From: Saccharomycopsis crataegensis
Taxonomy: Eukaryota; Ascomycota; Saccharomycetes; Ascoideales; Saccharomycopsidaceae
Direction: 5' to 3'
Assembly (NCBI RefSeq): GCF_037102585.1
Contig: NW_027043829.1
Span: 1,798,001-1,862,000, forward strand
Length of the DNA: 64,000 bases
Shown here piece after piece: positions 31,814-41,813 of the stretch; position 1 is the stretch's first letter, and each line of letters starts with the position of its first letter. The position numbers were made by a program, and so were the translations under genes. Below the pieces are notes generated by a model. It was not told the origin of the DNA and made no database searches. It saw only the letters and a program-made list of their open reading frames with translations.

Positions 31814-33493
31814 ATGTCATTACTAGATACTAGAAGATCGCCATCAAAGAAGTATCAACAATATTATGACCCATTCCTTCTTCCAGATAACAATTCTCAT
31901 GTGAGTTTTCGAAGATCTAAGTCTCCCTCCAAAAAATTATCTCCAATCAGGCATTCAGTTTTTTCCAATAATAACAAGTCACCTAAAAGGAGCGATAACT
32001 ACCTATTTAAACCAACCCTTTCCTCTCCAACAAAGTTCAATGTTGTAACAAGTGACTGGAATGATGAAAACCCTCTATCAAAGGTTCCACTGTTGAGAAG
32101 TCAAAATAGCAAAACAAGTCTTATTGCATCACGCTCTCCATCACCTACTAGAAGAAGCATTAAGAAAACTTCGACTAATGATAGATTTATTCCATCTAGA
32201 GCTTCTAGTAGCCTAAAGCTCTTCAATGAAACTCAAGATGAACATCAACCCAATGCCACGGACTCACCAGAAAAGCATATTGAATACCAAGCGAAAAGAA
32301 TCTACAAGCATTCAATGGCAGAACTCTGCGGGATCGAAACTGGGCAAAAGATTTTACATTTTGCCCCCTCATCTCCGGAGAGACAAAGTGGTCTAATATT
32401 TGACTTGAAGAACTTAACATTGAATGATAATTTAAGCAATGTTCTTGAGAAATCTAGATCAAAGAATAATCATACTGGGGGAATTAATCCGTCAACTGCA
32501 TTAGCCAGATCACGTAAAATTCCAACCATTCCAGAAAGAATCCTCGATGCCCCAGGATTAGTAGACGATTATTATCTTAATCTAATGAGTTGGTCTTCAA
32601 ATAATTTGCTAGCGGTGGCATTAGGCAACACGGTTTATATATGGAGAGCTGCTGAAGGAACAGTTAAAGCATTGACAAGTTGTGATGTTCAAGTGACTTC
32701 GGTATCATGGAGCGATGATGGAGCATACTTATCTATAGGGAAAGACAATGGGGCGATTGAAGTATGGGATATCGAAGAGGGTACAAAACTAAGAACCATG
32801 AGATTTGTGAACACTACACGAATAGCCTGTCATTCTTGGTCAAATCATTTGGTGACATCAGGGTCTGTATCTGGTAATATGTATCATAACGATGTTCGTA
32901 TCGCTAAACACGCTATTTCGGAGCTTTCCGGTTTCCACAGCGCAGAAGTCTGTGGAATAAGTTGGAGAAAAGAAGGAAATCAATTTGCCTCTGGCGGTAA
33001 TGACAATATTGTGAATATCTGGGATGCCAGATCATCAGTTCCTTTGTTCACTAAGAAAACTCACACTGCTGCAGTTAAAGCTTTGAGTTGGTGTGATTAC
33101 CAATCTTCTTTACTCGCCACTGGAGGAGGCACAAATGACAAACATATTCACTTTTGGAACACAAATACTGGCAAAAGAGTTAATTCTCTCAATACTGGCG
33201 CACAAATAACTTCCCTACATTGGGGACGTTCTAGTATCGGTAAGGAGATCGTTGCAACTAATGGATATCCACATTATGGGATATCAATGTACCAGTATCC
33301 GACTTTACAAAAAACTGGGGAAATTTTGCATCCTCATGATGGAAGAATCTTATATAGTGCGCTAAGCCCTGATGGTAAAATATTGGCTACTGCTGCTGGT
33401 GATGAGAATTTGAAGTTTTGGAAGATTTTTGATTCTGAAAGAAGTGAGAAGCTTAATGACAAAGAAATTAAGAAAGTAATGACTATACGATAA
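31814..33493 (+). CDS. CDC20: APC/C activator Cdc20
   Basis: Cdc20 brings securin and mitotic cyclins to the anaphase-promoting complex and is the target of the spindle checkpoint. The 559-residue product has a basic Ser/Pro N-terminus with several SPxK/R sites, the C-box DRFIPSR at 123-129, RILDAPGLVDDYYLN near 239, and a seven-bladed WD40 propeller to about 545. The C-terminal Ile-Arg dipeptide (MTIR at the end) docks on APC/C TPR subunits. WD-repeat phrases such as THTAAVKALSWC and TNDKHIHFWN fit Cdc20 better than Cdh1. The ATG at 31814 is the first one after the leader. CDC26, another APC/C component, lies 10 kb away. Confidence 0.93.
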   Translation: MSLLDTRRSPSKKYQQYYDPFLLPDNNSHVSFRRSKSPSKKLSPIRHSVFSNNNKSPKRSDNYLFKPTLSSPTKFNVVTSDWNDENPLSKVPLLRSQNSKTSLIASRSPSPTRRSIKKTSTNDRFIPSRASSSLKLFNETQDEHQPNATDSPEKHIEYQAKRIYKHSMAELCGIETGQKILHFAPSSPERQSGLIFDLKNLTLNDNLSNVLEKSRSKNNHTGGINPSTALARSRKIPTIPERILDAPGLVDDYYLNLMSWSSNNLLAVALGNTVYIWRAAEGTVKALTSCDVQVTSVSWSDDGAYLSIGKDNGAIEVWDIEEGTKLRTMRFVNTTRIACHSWSNHLVTSGSVSGNMYHNDVRIAKHAISELSGFHSAEVCGISWRKEGNQFASGGNDNIVNIWDARSSVPLFTKKTHTAAVKALSWCDYQSSLLATGGGTNDKHIHFWNTNTGKRVNSLNTGAQITSLHWGRSSIGKEIVATNGYPHYGISMYQYPTLQKTGEILHPHDGRILYSALSPDGKILATAAGDENLKFWKIFDSERSEKLNDKEIKKVMTIR

Positions 33494-33805
33494 GATTGAC
33501 TATAGATATCGAAATTTTATAGATCTTTTGGCTTCTGATATAAAATCAGACTTATAGAATAGACGCTAATATCTAGATTTTTATATTAAAAATGATATGA
33601 TGGGTAATTCCAATCATGTAAACAATTAATAATTTGAGGAAAATGAATAAACTAAAAAAAAACAAGCTGGAGAGGAGAGAGAAAGAAGAAAAAAAAAGGC
33701 TTAGCGGTATGATAGGAAAAGCAATATCATTATGGTACAAAGGTTTGGGATTAAATCAAAGAAGATAGTTCCTCAATTATCTGAAAAGATGAGGAAAAGG
33801 GCCAC
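33494..33805. other. convergent 3' spacer CDC20/SFT1
   Basis: This AT-rich spacer between converging genes has A-rich runs near 33650-33700. Nothing else is recognisable. Confidence 0.6.
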
Positions 33806-34295
33806 TTATAGCAACTTGAGCAAAGTCCATATTATGAAAAATAGCACCAACACAATCCCTACCGTTCTCCAGACACCGGTACCCATATTCATACTTCTTG
33901 TTAAACGCATTCCGCTATTCTTGACACTCTTCAACATGGAATCAAAATTATTAGAAAGGCTATCCATCACATCGGTGTGACTTGCATGATTATTGATATC
34001 TTCCGTGATGGAGCGAAGAGTTGATAGTTTGTTGGCCAAAAGATTGAACTGGTCATCATTCTAAACGGATGTTAGCCAGTGTTTCTAAGTAAAGAAAAAT
34101 GAAAAAAAAAAAGAAGGAAAAGTGCCAAGTTTGTAAGTAGTCTTACCATATAGTAGTACATATATATCGACAGACAAAAATCCACCTGGCCATAAGATTA
34201 TACACAATCATTAATTTGTTTTCAAGCATGAAAAGAACATTGAGTAGATGAGCGTCAACACATACCTCTGATTCTCTTTGACTGTATCTCGACAT
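33806..34295 (-). CDS. SFT1: Golgi Qc-SNARE Sft1 (two exons)
   Basis: Sft1 is a SNARE for retrograde traffic within the Golgi, acting with Sed5, Gos1 and Ykt6. Exon 1 (34266-34295, 30 nt) encodes MSRYSQRESE. The intron at 34061-34265 (205 nt) starts GTATGT, has GGCTAAC near its end and finishes TTTAG. Exon 2 is 33806-34060. The spliced protein is 94 residues, close to the 97 of S. cerevisiae, and starts with the same Ser-Arg-Tyr-Ser-Gln pattern. The SNARE heptads run from about 18 to 72 and the C-terminal anchor TVGIVLVLFFIIWTLLKLL spans 75-93. As I recall, S. cerevisiae SFT1 also has an intron near its start. Exon 2 alone has no usable ATG before the SNARE motif. Confidence 0.9.
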
Positions 34296-34920
34296 TGCCA
34301 ACTACTGTTATTTTTAATAGTATAATTATAGATGATGATGGCACAATCTTCATCATTAAACTTTGTAGGGGAAAAAAAATAAAAATAAGAAGAGATTTCT
34401 CCACGCACGCCCTGTCATTCAAAACTGTAATAATTACCCGACTGGGGATGATCTAGTTATCATTGATCGACTTGCCATTGCGAAGATAAGTTGATAGTGC
34501 AAAGTGTCTATTCCGTAAATGATAATTGATTTGACACACTTGACCGGGCTGTAATGAGAGTGCTTTGTCTTATTATTCGCGACTAAAACAATCATTGAAA
34601 TCACCTGCAGCCACCTTTCCTGAAATTCTCAAATCAAAAACAAGAAGCAATCTCAAAAGCAAATTTCCAATCTCAATTCAAAAAAAAAAAAAAGAACGAA
34701 AATTCCCATATATATTAGCATCGCATCTCTTTTCTCTGAATTGCATTGCACTATTATTGGGGACATCCTGATGTTCTCCTCGACATATCTGATCCGGGCA
34801 ACCCCCAAATTGTCATTTTTTTTTTTTTTTAGTGATTTTAAAAAATTTTCCAGTTTGATTACATTAGAACTACTATACTAGTAGAAATAGTCAAAGGCCA
34901 TAAGATCACTCAGTGTAACA
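34296..34920. promoter_or_regulatory. divergent promoter SFT1/SUP35
   Basis: This region has a Reb1-type TTACCCG at 34434-34440, an A tract at 34681-34693 and a T tract at about 34818-34831. A 68-codon frame at 34565-34771 has no support and is treated as leader or promoter. Confidence 0.5.
34434..34440 (+). promoter_or_regulatory. Reb1-like site between SFT1 and SUP35
   Basis: TTACCCG is an exact Reb1 core, placed 139 bp from the SFT1 start and 481 bp from SUP35. It may insulate or open the shared promoter. Confidence 0.4.
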
Positions 34921-36993
34921 ATGTCCGACAACAACGACAACGTCAACAACCTTGCAAACCAATTTGCCGATCAAAACCTCGGTGACGCCTCTCAAGGCCA
35001 AGACCAAGGCCAATTCAACCCAGGCCAAGCCCAGGCTTTCAACCCAGCTGGCGGTCAACAACAGCAATACTATGGTAACAATAACAACTACTACCAACAG
35101 GGTTACAATAACTATAACCAAGGTTATAATGCCAACAACTATAACCAAGGATACAACCAAGGATACAACAATAACTACAGAAACAATTACAACAACAAGG
35201 GCTACAACAACTACAATAATAACAATAATAACAACAACAATTATAACCAAGGCTACAACAATTATAACCAGGGCTACAACAACTACAATCAAGGTTATAA
35301 CGGTTATAACGCCAACAATACCAATACTAACTCCCAATCAAAAGGTATGACCTTGGATGACTACAAGAAACAACAAGCTTCCACCACAGCCGCCAAGCCA
35401 AAGAAGACTTTGAAGCTCACTTCTAGTTCAGGTATTAAGTTGGCTAATGCTCCAAAGAAGGAACAGCCAAAGAAGGAAGAACCAAAGGAAGAAAAGAAGG
35501 AAGAAAAGAAGGAAGAACCAAAGAAGGATGAAGTAAAGGAAGAACCAAAGGAAGAAAAGAAGGAAGAGCCAAAGAAGGAAGAAGTAAAGGAAGAACCAGC
35601 GCCAGTTAAAAAAGTTGAAAAGAAAGCAGCCCCAGCCGCCGCTGCAACCCCAGAACCTAAGGAAGAAGAAACTTACATTGATCCAGAAGTGGAAAAGGAT
35701 CTTTTTGACCGTAAAGAAACCATGTCTGTTATCTTTATGGGTCACGTCGATGCCGGTAAATCTACTCTTTCTGGTAACATTTTGTTTTTGAGTGGGTCTG
35801 TTGATAAGAGAACTGTTGAAAAGTACGAAAGAGAAGCCAAGGACGCCAGTAGACAAGGTTGGTACTTGTCTTGGATTATGGACACCAACAAGGAAGAAAG
35901 AAATGAAGGTAAGACCGTTGAAACCGGTAAAGCTTATTTCGAAACTGAAAAGAGAAAGTACACTATTCTTGATGCACCAGGGCATAAGATGTACGTTTCT
36001 GAAATGATTGGTGGTGCCTCCCAGGCTGATGTCGGTATTCTTGTGATTTCCGCTCGTAAGGGTGAATTCGAAGCTGGTTTCGAAAAGAGTGGTCAAACTA
36101 AAGAACACGCTATGTTAGCTAAGGTTCAAGGTGTCGAAAGACTCGTGGTGGTCATTAACAAGTTGGATGATGAATCTGTCAATTGGTCAGAAAAACGTTA
36201 CAAGGAATGTGTTACCAAATTGAGTCTTTACTTGAAGGGTATTGGTTTTGACTTGAAAAAGAATGTTTATTTCCTTCCAGTTTCTGGTTTCACTGGTGCT
36301 GGTTTGAAGGATAGAGTCACTAACTTGAAATATTACAAGGGTCCAAGTTTGTTAGAATACTTGGATGGTTTGGAAACCATTAACCGTTCGGTGAATGCTC
36401 CGTTCATGTTGCCAATTTCTGGTAAGATGAAGGACTTGGGTACCGTTGTGGAAGGTAAGATTGCTTCAGGCCACGTCAAGAAGAACGACACTTTGCTTAT
36501 TATGCCTAACAGAGTTTCCGTTGAAGTGATGAACATTTATACCGAAACCGAAGCCGAAAATGAGATGGCTAAGAGTGGTGAACAAGTGAGATTGAAGATT
36601 AGAGGTATTGAAGAAGAAGAAGTTTCCCCAGGTTATGTCGTTACCTCTCCTAAGGCTCCAGTTAAGATTGCCACCAGATTCGAAGCCCAAATTGCCATTG
36701 TTGAATTGAAATCTATCTTGTCTACAGGTTTCTCTTGTGTTATGCATGTTCACACTGCCATTGAAGAAGTCACCTTCACCGCTTTGTTACACAAATTGCA
36801 AAAGGGTACCAACAGAAAGTCTAAGCACCCACCTCCATTTGCCAAGAAGGGTATGAAGATCATTGCCGTTTTGGAAACCACCCAACCAATTTGTATTGAA
36901 TCTTACGATGACTATCCACAATTGGGTCGTTTCACATTGAGAGATCAAGGTGCGACTATTGCCATTGGTAAGATCACAAAATTGTTGAATTAA
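34921..36993 (+). CDS. SUP35: translation release factor eRF3 with prion-like N domain
   Basis: eRF3 is the GTPase that works with eRF1 (Sup45) to end translation at stop codons. The 690-residue product has three parts. N (1 to about 140) is rich in Gln, Asn, Tyr and Gly, with many copies of the QGYNNYN type. M (about 150-260) is a Lys/Glu-rich charged linker of KKEEPKEE-like repeats. C (about 265-690) is the EF-1alpha-like core with G1 GHVDAGKST at 274-282, G3 DAPGH and G4 NKLD, then beta-barrel domains 2 and 3. This NMC layout is that of S. cerevisiae Sup35, the [PSI+] prion protein. Codon bias is strong in C. No intron is present. The ATG at 34921 starts MSDNNDNVNN. Confidence 0.97.
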   Translation: MSDNNDNVNNLANQFADQNLGDASQGQDQGQFNPGQAQAFNPAGGQQQQYYGNNNNYYQQGYNNYNQGYNANNYNQGYNQGYNNNYRNNYNNKGYNNYNNNNNNNNNYNQGYNNYNQGYNNYNQGYNGYNANNTNTNSQSKGMTLDDYKKQQASTTAAKPKKTLKLTSSSGIKLANAPKKEQPKKEEPKEEKKEEKKEEPKKDEVKEEPKEEKKEEPKKEEVKEEPAPVKKVEKKAAPAAAATPEPKEEETYIDPEVEKDLFDRKETMSVIFMGHVDAGKSTLSGNILFLSGSVDKRTVEKYEREAKDASRQGWYLSWIMDTNKEERNEGKTVETGKAYFETEKRKYTILDAPGHKMYVSEMIGGASQADVGILVISARKGEFEAGFEKSGQTKEHAMLAKVQGVERLVVVINKLDDESVNWSEKRYKECVTKLSLYLKGIGFDLKKNVYFLPVSGFTGAGLKDRVTNLKYYKGPSLLEYLDGLETINRSVNAPFMLPISGKMKDLGTVVEGKIASGHVKKNDTLLIMPNRVSVEVMNIYTETEAENEMAKSGEQVRLKIRGIEEEEVSPGYVVTSPKAPVKIATRFEAQIAIVELKSILSTGFSCVMHVHTAIEEVTFTALLHKLQKGTNRKSKHPPPFAKKGMKIIAVLETTQPICIESYDDYPQLGRFTLRDQGATIAIGKITKLLN
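35035..35310 (+). repeat. Asn/Gln/Tyr/Gly oligopeptide repeats of the Sup35 N domain
   Basis: Short direct repeats encode QGYNNYN, QGYNQGYN and similar units, with an uninterrupted Asn run near 35211-35240. They correspond in position to the oligopeptide repeats that support prion propagation in S. cerevisiae, but the unit is shorter and Asn-richer. Confidence 0.85.
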
Positions 36994-37394
36994 GAAAGTT
37001 TTTTGATACCTTTTGTTTAAACTTTTTTTTCTTGTTTTTACTCTCTCTGTCTCTCTCATATTTGCAAACAATAAATGTTGATTTACGTTGCCTTATTTAC
37101 GAATAACAGAATAACGGCTGTAGTAACAAGACAATGAAAGAAAAAACAATTGCAACAGTTTATATGTGATGATGTACTAAACGCACCTCGCATCTCTAAT
37201 AATTTTTTTTCACGCCCATTTTTGTTTTCTGCCGGGTAAATAAATGTTTCTGGCCGTCGATGATTGGCTAAACCGGTGCAGTTTACTACTGGAGGTGTAG
37301 AAAAAACTAAATTTGATAAAATACACCATAGGACAGTTGGTGAACCACCACGGAATTTATATCCAGAAGCAATAACATAGCACAACTTCACACA
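36994..37394. promoter_or_regulatory. ATP16 promoter region
   Basis: CGGGTAA (Reb1 core, reverse) lies at 37233-37239. TGATTGG, an inverted CCAAT box of the Hap2/3/4/5 kind, lies at 37261-37267, 128 bp before the ATP16 start. That fits a nuclear gene for a respiratory enzyme. Otherwise the stretch is T-rich SUP35 3' sequence. Confidence 0.5.
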
Positions 37395-37874
37395 ATGTTC
37401 AGAACTTCTTTGCGTCAAACTTCCAGAGCTTTCAATTTGGTTGCCAGAAGAACCTACGCCGAAGCCGCTGCCACCGGTGGTTTGAAATTGAACTTTTCTC
37501 TTCCACATGAAGCTTTGTATGAAAATGTCAGTGTCACCCAAGTTAATATTCCAGCCGTCTCTGGTGTCTCTGGTATCTTGGCCAACCACGTCCCAACCAT
37601 TGAAGAACTCGGCTCTGGTGTTGTTGATGTGATTGAAGGTTCTGGCGTCAAAAAATCATTCTTTGTTTCTGGTGGTGTTGCTACCGTCCAACCAGGCTCT
37701 AAATTGTCCATCACCGCCGTCGAAGCTTTCCCAGTCGACGCTTTCTCTCCAGAAGCCATCAAGGCTAAGTTGGCTGAAGCTCAAAAGAATGTTACTTCTG
37801 CTGATGCTGAAGTTGCTGCCGAAGCCGCCATTCAAGTTGATGTTTTGACCGCTTTGCAAGCTGTTGCCAAATAA
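37395..37874 (+). CDS. ATP16: mitochondrial ATP synthase F1 delta subunit
   Basis: This is the central-stalk subunit of F1 (bacterial epsilon), which links the gamma/epsilon rotor to the c-ring in the mitochondrial matrix. The product has 159 residues, matching the family. The first ~21 form an Arg/Ser-rich amphipathic presequence (MFRTSLRQTSRAFNLVARR) with likely cleavage near ARRTYA. The beta-sandwich LKLNFSLPHEALYENVSVTQVNIPAVSG and the C-terminal helical hairpin rich in Ala are both present. Strong codon bias and the CCAAT box upstream agree with high respiratory expression. Confidence 0.95.
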   Translation: MFRTSLRQTSRAFNLVARRTYAEAAATGGLKLNFSLPHEALYENVSVTQVNIPAVSGVSGILANHVPTIEELGSGVVDVIEGSGVKKSFFVSGGVATVQPGSKLSITAVEAFPVDAFSPEAIKAKLAEAQKNVTSADAEVAAEAAIQVDVLTALQAVAK

Positions 37875-38324
37875 ATGGATTGATATTGTTTTTGTTCACT
37901 TTGCCACTAATCATTGAAGAAAAAGCCAGGGTTTAATAACAAGTCAATTCAATGAAGAGATAATAAATAAAAAAAAACAGAATTTTAATTCATCATTTGT
38001 TAGTCATTACTTAAGTTACAAAAAGAAAAGCCAGGACTCCTCCTCTTTTTTTTTTTTCGTTTCCTAGGTTAATGCAATCATCCAAGTATATCTTTGGTAT
38101 ATTTAAAAAAAAGAATATACATATTCACGGTTCATTAAAGTTTTGAGTTGTAGAGTTTGTGTTACTGTTAGGTCTTTGAAGATATAATCATATTTTGTGG
38201 CTAGATTTATAATAATAATTTGTTCATCATTCATTGAATAACACAAGTATATTGTATAATTGTATAGACAGGGCACATTATGATTTTTTTTAGCAATAAC
38301 ACTCATAGAATATATAGACTAAGC
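37875..38324. other. convergent 3' spacer ATP16/EMC5
   Basis: This AT-rich spacer has A and T runs at about 37970-38060. No gene or RNA is recognised. Confidence 0.6.
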
Positions 38325-38803
38325 TCACTCTTTGCTCATCACCCATTCATCAAATTCCCTTCTCTTTTTTAAAATGTCGATGAATGCTGCCTTATTCTCA
38401 ATCTGCTCAAAAGGACCAGCCCCCAATTTCTCTAATTCAACAGTGGCTTTATTCATTTTTATAGGTTTAAATAATGCAGAGTCGTTTTGGGGAATCGCTG
38501 TATATATAGGATCATTTTCCAAAAGGGTGTATTGATGAGGAGATATCACCGCGATAAGTGATCCAATCACAAATAATATAAGACCGGCAATGGCTTCTAG
38601 TTTGATCTTAAAAAATATAGTCAGTATAAAAAAAATATTATTATGAAGTTCAATTTAATGGTTTGAAATATACACACGTCCAAAGGAAGTTCCAACGTCG
38701 AAGACGAGGATTTTATGAATTGATTAAATTCGTATGACGAGTAGCCGGAGTGGGCTATTAATACCGTTCCAATAAGATAAGCTATTCTGGATACTATGGA
38801 CAT
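38325..38803 (-). CDS. EMC5: ER membrane protein complex subunit 5 (two exons)
   Basis: Emc5 is a core subunit of the EMC, which inserts membrane proteins into the ER. Exon 1 (38678-38803) encodes MSIVSRIAYLIGTVLIAHSG and continues to LPLD. The intron at 38607-38677 (71 nt) starts with the unusual GTGTGT, has ATACTGAC as the likely branch and ends TTTAAG. Exon 2 (38325-38606) begins IKLEAIAGLILFVIGS. The joined phase-0 protein is 135 residues, against 141 in S. cerevisiae. The two membrane helices (about 3-20 and 45-62) and the HSG-SSYEF segment line up with the S. cerevisiae pattern. The intron falls just before the second helix. Confidence 0.87.
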
Positions 38804-39281
38804 GTTGTTTTTTTTTGGTACTATTGCCACCTGTTGGATAGATATTAATATTGGTAATAATAAAAATTGATGATAGGCGATGATCGAATGTTTGTATGGT
38901 GAGGTTACAGCGAAAAAAAAAGGAGACGAAACGCTGCGTGCTCTTAGTAAATTGTTCACTATCGCAATTTGGGCACAATATATGGCGATTATTGCGATTA
39001 TTATTACCATTATTAGTATAATAGTAATACTAATATTCAATTGCTACTGTGGTATTCTTATTAGCGAAGTATGTATTGTGTTGTGGGTGCACTGTTTGTG
39101 GTGATGACGGTGTTGCCGATCCTGCCACACAAAGTGTAGAGATTATTACGATTAATCAGCAGCATTTTTCTAACAAATATAAATACACATCTTCCTCCCC
39201 TATCCTTATCACATTAAACATCTAATACATAATAACAACAACAACAACAACAACACCACCGAATTAGTCCTCTCTTATATA
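38804..39281. promoter_or_regulatory. divergent promoter EMC5/aldo-keto reductase
   Basis: This is an AT-rich region with repeated ATTATT-like sequence at about 38985-39030 and a (CAA)n leader at 39236-39255 before the reductase start. No clear factor site is seen. Confidence 0.5.
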
Positions 39282-40190
39282 ATGGCTTACTCAGATCACT
39301 ACATTAAACTTGCCAACGGCTCAAAGATTTCCCCTGTGGGGTTTGGTACCGGTACCAAATGGTTTAAAACTTCCAATCCAGACGTGGCCGATGAGAAAAC
39401 CGTCGAAGCCTTGGTCACTGCTTTGGAAGCAGGCCAATACCATATTGATACTGCGGAGATTTATAACACACACATTGAGGTTGCCACTGCGTTGAAAAGG
39501 TTCTTTGCTGCCAACCCATCTGTCAAAAGAGAGGATCTCTGGATCACTGACAAGTTCACCCCAAAGAGTTTGTCGCCATTGAAAGTTGTCAATGAGACTT
39601 TGAAAGAATTGGGGACTTCATATTTGGATTTGTATTTGATCCATACTCCTTTCCTTAAAAAGCTCGCAGAAACTGATGATATTTCCTTGAAGCAAGTTTG
39701 GCAAGAAATTGAGCAATTGTATGAAGAAGGAAAAATCAAGAACATTGGGGTTTCCAATTTCAGACCTCAAGATTTGGATGAGTTACTTTCTTTTGCTAAA
39801 CATAAGCCTGTGGTTAACCAAATTGAGTTCAGTTTGGTGTTGCAAAACCAATCGAAGGGTATTTACGATTACGCCCAAAAGCACGGTATTGTGCTCGCTG
39901 CCTACTCTCCATTGGCTCCGATCTACAAGGCCAGTGGTCCAGACTATGCTAAGTTATCTAGCAAGTTGGAAGAATTGGCAAAGAAGTATAACAAGACTAC
40001 TGCCCAAATCGCATTGCGTTGGGTCAACCAAAGAAATGTCATCATCGTGACTACCAGTGCCAAGAAGCAGAGAATTATCGAAAGTTTGGATATTTTTGAT
40101 TTCGAATTGTCTAAGGAAGAAGTTGAAGAACTTACCAAACTTGGTGAAGAATCACCAGAAGTCAGACAATATTGGGAAGGTCTCTATTAA
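39282..40190 (+). CDS. aldo-keto reductase, YDL124W-like
   Basis: This 302-residue NADPH-dependent reductase belongs to the AKR superfamily. The catalytic tetrad is visible: D56 and Y61 in HIDTAEIYNT, K91 in ITDKFTP and H121 in YLIHTPF. GVSNF and the NQIEFS segment of the barrel follow, with the coenzyme-binding ITTSAKKQRI-like stretch near residue 255. The wording (AEIYNT, GTGTKW, LYLIHTPF and the final YWEGLY) is closest to S. cerevisiae YDL124W, an alpha-keto amide/ester reductase. Its true substrate is unknown. The ATG at 39282 follows a CAA-rich leader, and the length matches the family. Confidence 0.88.
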   Translation: MAYSDHYIKLANGSKISPVGFGTGTKWFKTSNPDVADEKTVEALVTALEAGQYHIDTAEIYNTHIEVATALKRFFAANPSVKREDLWITDKFTPKSLSPLKVVNETLKELGTSYLDLYLIHTPFLKKLAETDDISLKQVWQEIEQLYEEGKIKNIGVSNFRPQDLDELLSFAKHKPVVNQIEFSLVLQNQSKGIYDYAQKHGIVLAAYSPLAPIYKASGPDYAKLSSKLEELAKKYNKTTAQIALRWVNQRNVIIVTTSAKKQRIIESLDIFDFELSKEEVEELTKLGEESPEVRQYWEGLY

Positions 40191-40507
40191 GCTGATTCTC
40201 TTTACTCTTCTTCTTTTCAAGGATGATTTTATGATATTTAGAATTTCAGTTTAGTCGATGATGCTTCAATAATATATAACAATGATCAATACTAATACTG
40301 TAGAAATAAAGAATGAATAAAATCTTATCTTAAAAACTAAATAAAAGATGACTTTGAATATTTCTACTTTATTAAAGCCCAAAATTCAAACGGTTTTGAG
40401 TCACTGTCACTGTCTATGCAGTTTTTTTGCGACATAAAATTTCAAGGGCCATTTATCATGTTGGGGAGGTTTGTCATCCTTGAAGCAAGCAACGATCGAT
40501 TACAAAA
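40191..40507. promoter_or_regulatory. intergenic, HEM12 promoter
   Basis: This is a short AT-rich gap between two genes on the same strand. I saw no clear Hap1 or CCAAT element. Confidence 0.5.
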
Positions 40508-41605
40508 ATGGGTGAAGCCACTAGAGAATTCCCAAAGTTGACTAATGACTTGATATTACGTGCCGCTAAAGGTGAGAAGGTCGAGAGACCACCTATGTGG
40601 ATCATGAGACAAGCTGGAAGATACTTGCCAGAATATCATGAAGCCAAAGCTGGTAGAGATTTTTTTGAAACTTGCCATGATGCCGAAGTCGCTTCCGAAA
40701 TCACCATTCAGCCTATCAACCACTTTAATGGGTTGATTGATGCTGCCATTATCTTCAGTGATATCTTGGTGGTCCCACAAGCCATGGGTATGGAGGTCAA
40801 GATGGTGGAAGGTAAAGGTCCAACTTTCACAGATCCTCTCCGTAAACCAGAAGATCTCCACAAGTTGAATATGACCCCTGATGTCACCAAAGAGTTAGCA
40901 TGGGCATTCAAATCGATCAACTTGACAAGACACAAACTTAATGGGAGAGTCCCATTGTTTGGGTTTGCTGGTGGTCCATTCACTTTGCTCTGCTACATGG
41001 TCGAAGGTGGTGGTTCCAAGATCTTTAGATTTGTGAAAGAATGGCTTTTCAAATACGAGTCTTCCTCTCTTGAGTTACTTGAGGCTCTCACCAAGGTTAT
41101 TGCTGAATTCTTGGCTCAACAAGTTGTTGCTGGGGCCCAAATCTTGCAAGTGTTTGAAAGTTGGGCCGGTGAATTATCGCCAACTGAATTCAAAAAATTC
41201 CTTTTACCATTTGTTATTAAGGTGCGTGAATTGACCCAAGCAAGACTCTTGGAACTTGGGATCACCGAGAAAATCCCAATGGTCATCTTTGCCAAAGGAG
41301 CTTGGTATGCTCTCGACTGGCTTTGTGACAGCGGTTATGATGTGGTATCCTTAGATTGGCTATACGATCCAAAAGAAGCCGTGAAGGTCAACCGTGGCAG
41401 AGTGACTTTGCAAGGTAACTTTGATCCAGGTGTGATTTATGGTACTAGAGAAAAAATCACTGAAAAAGTTGAAGAAATGATTGATGGTTTTGGCGGTGGT
41501 AAGCAAAATTACATTATCAATTTTGGTCATGGGACTCATCCATTCATGGACCCTAAAAATATTGACTGGTTTTTGAAAGAGGCTCACCGTGTCGGCAGCA
41601 AATAA
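40508..41605 (+). CDS. HEM12: uroporphyrinogen decarboxylase
   Basis: This is the fifth enzyme of heme synthesis. It removes four acetate carboxyls from uroporphyrinogen III to give coproporphyrinogen III in the cytosol. The product has 365 residues, close to the 362 of S. cerevisiae. The two family signatures are present: [16 protein letters not shown] (28-43) with the substrate-binding Arg pair, and [20 protein letters not shown] at about 151-170. The conserved [12 protein letters not shown] and [12 protein letters not shown] segments are intact. The frame is continuous and the ATG follows an AC-rich leader. Confidence 0.97.
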   Translation: MGEATREFPKLTNDLILRAAKGEKVERPPMWIMRQAGRYLPEYHEAKAGRDFFETCHDAEVASEITIQPINHFNGLIDAAIIFSDILVVPQAMGMEVKMVEGKGPTFTDPLRKPEDLHKLNMTPDVTKELAWAFKSINLTRHKLNGRVPLFGFAGGPFTLLCYMVEGGGSKIFRFVKEWLFKYESSSLELLEALTKVIAEFLAQQVVAGAQILQVFESWAGELSPTEFKKFLLPFVIKVRELTQARLLELGITEKIPMVIFAKGAWYALDWLCDSGYDVVSLDWLYDPKEAVKVNRGRVTLQGNFDPGVIYGTREKITEKVEEMIDGFGGGKQNYIINFGHGTHPFMDPKNIDWFLKEAHRVGSK

Positions 41606-41813
41606 ACAGGCCAATGCCCTTCATTTTCGCTCGTATAAGTGTTAAGTTTTTTTTTTTTTTTTTTTGGTTCTCTTCCTAGTTTGTAATGCTTTGTTCCACT
41701 GTTTTTTTTTTTTTGGCAAAGTTTACACCAAAGCTGTTCTAAGCAACTAAGAAGTCTCTCAATTTACAATGCCAAAATTTAATCTAAACATAAGATAATA
41801 TATTGTACATAAT

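Noticed and set aside
34565-34771. 68-codon frame upstream of SUP35
   Set aside because: It is low in complexity and has no homology I can recall. It is better seen as promoter or leader.
34906-36108. Open frames antisense to SUP35 (Val/Ile-rich and Phe-rich)
   Set aside because: They are products of the repetitive N and M domains read backwards and resemble no real protein.
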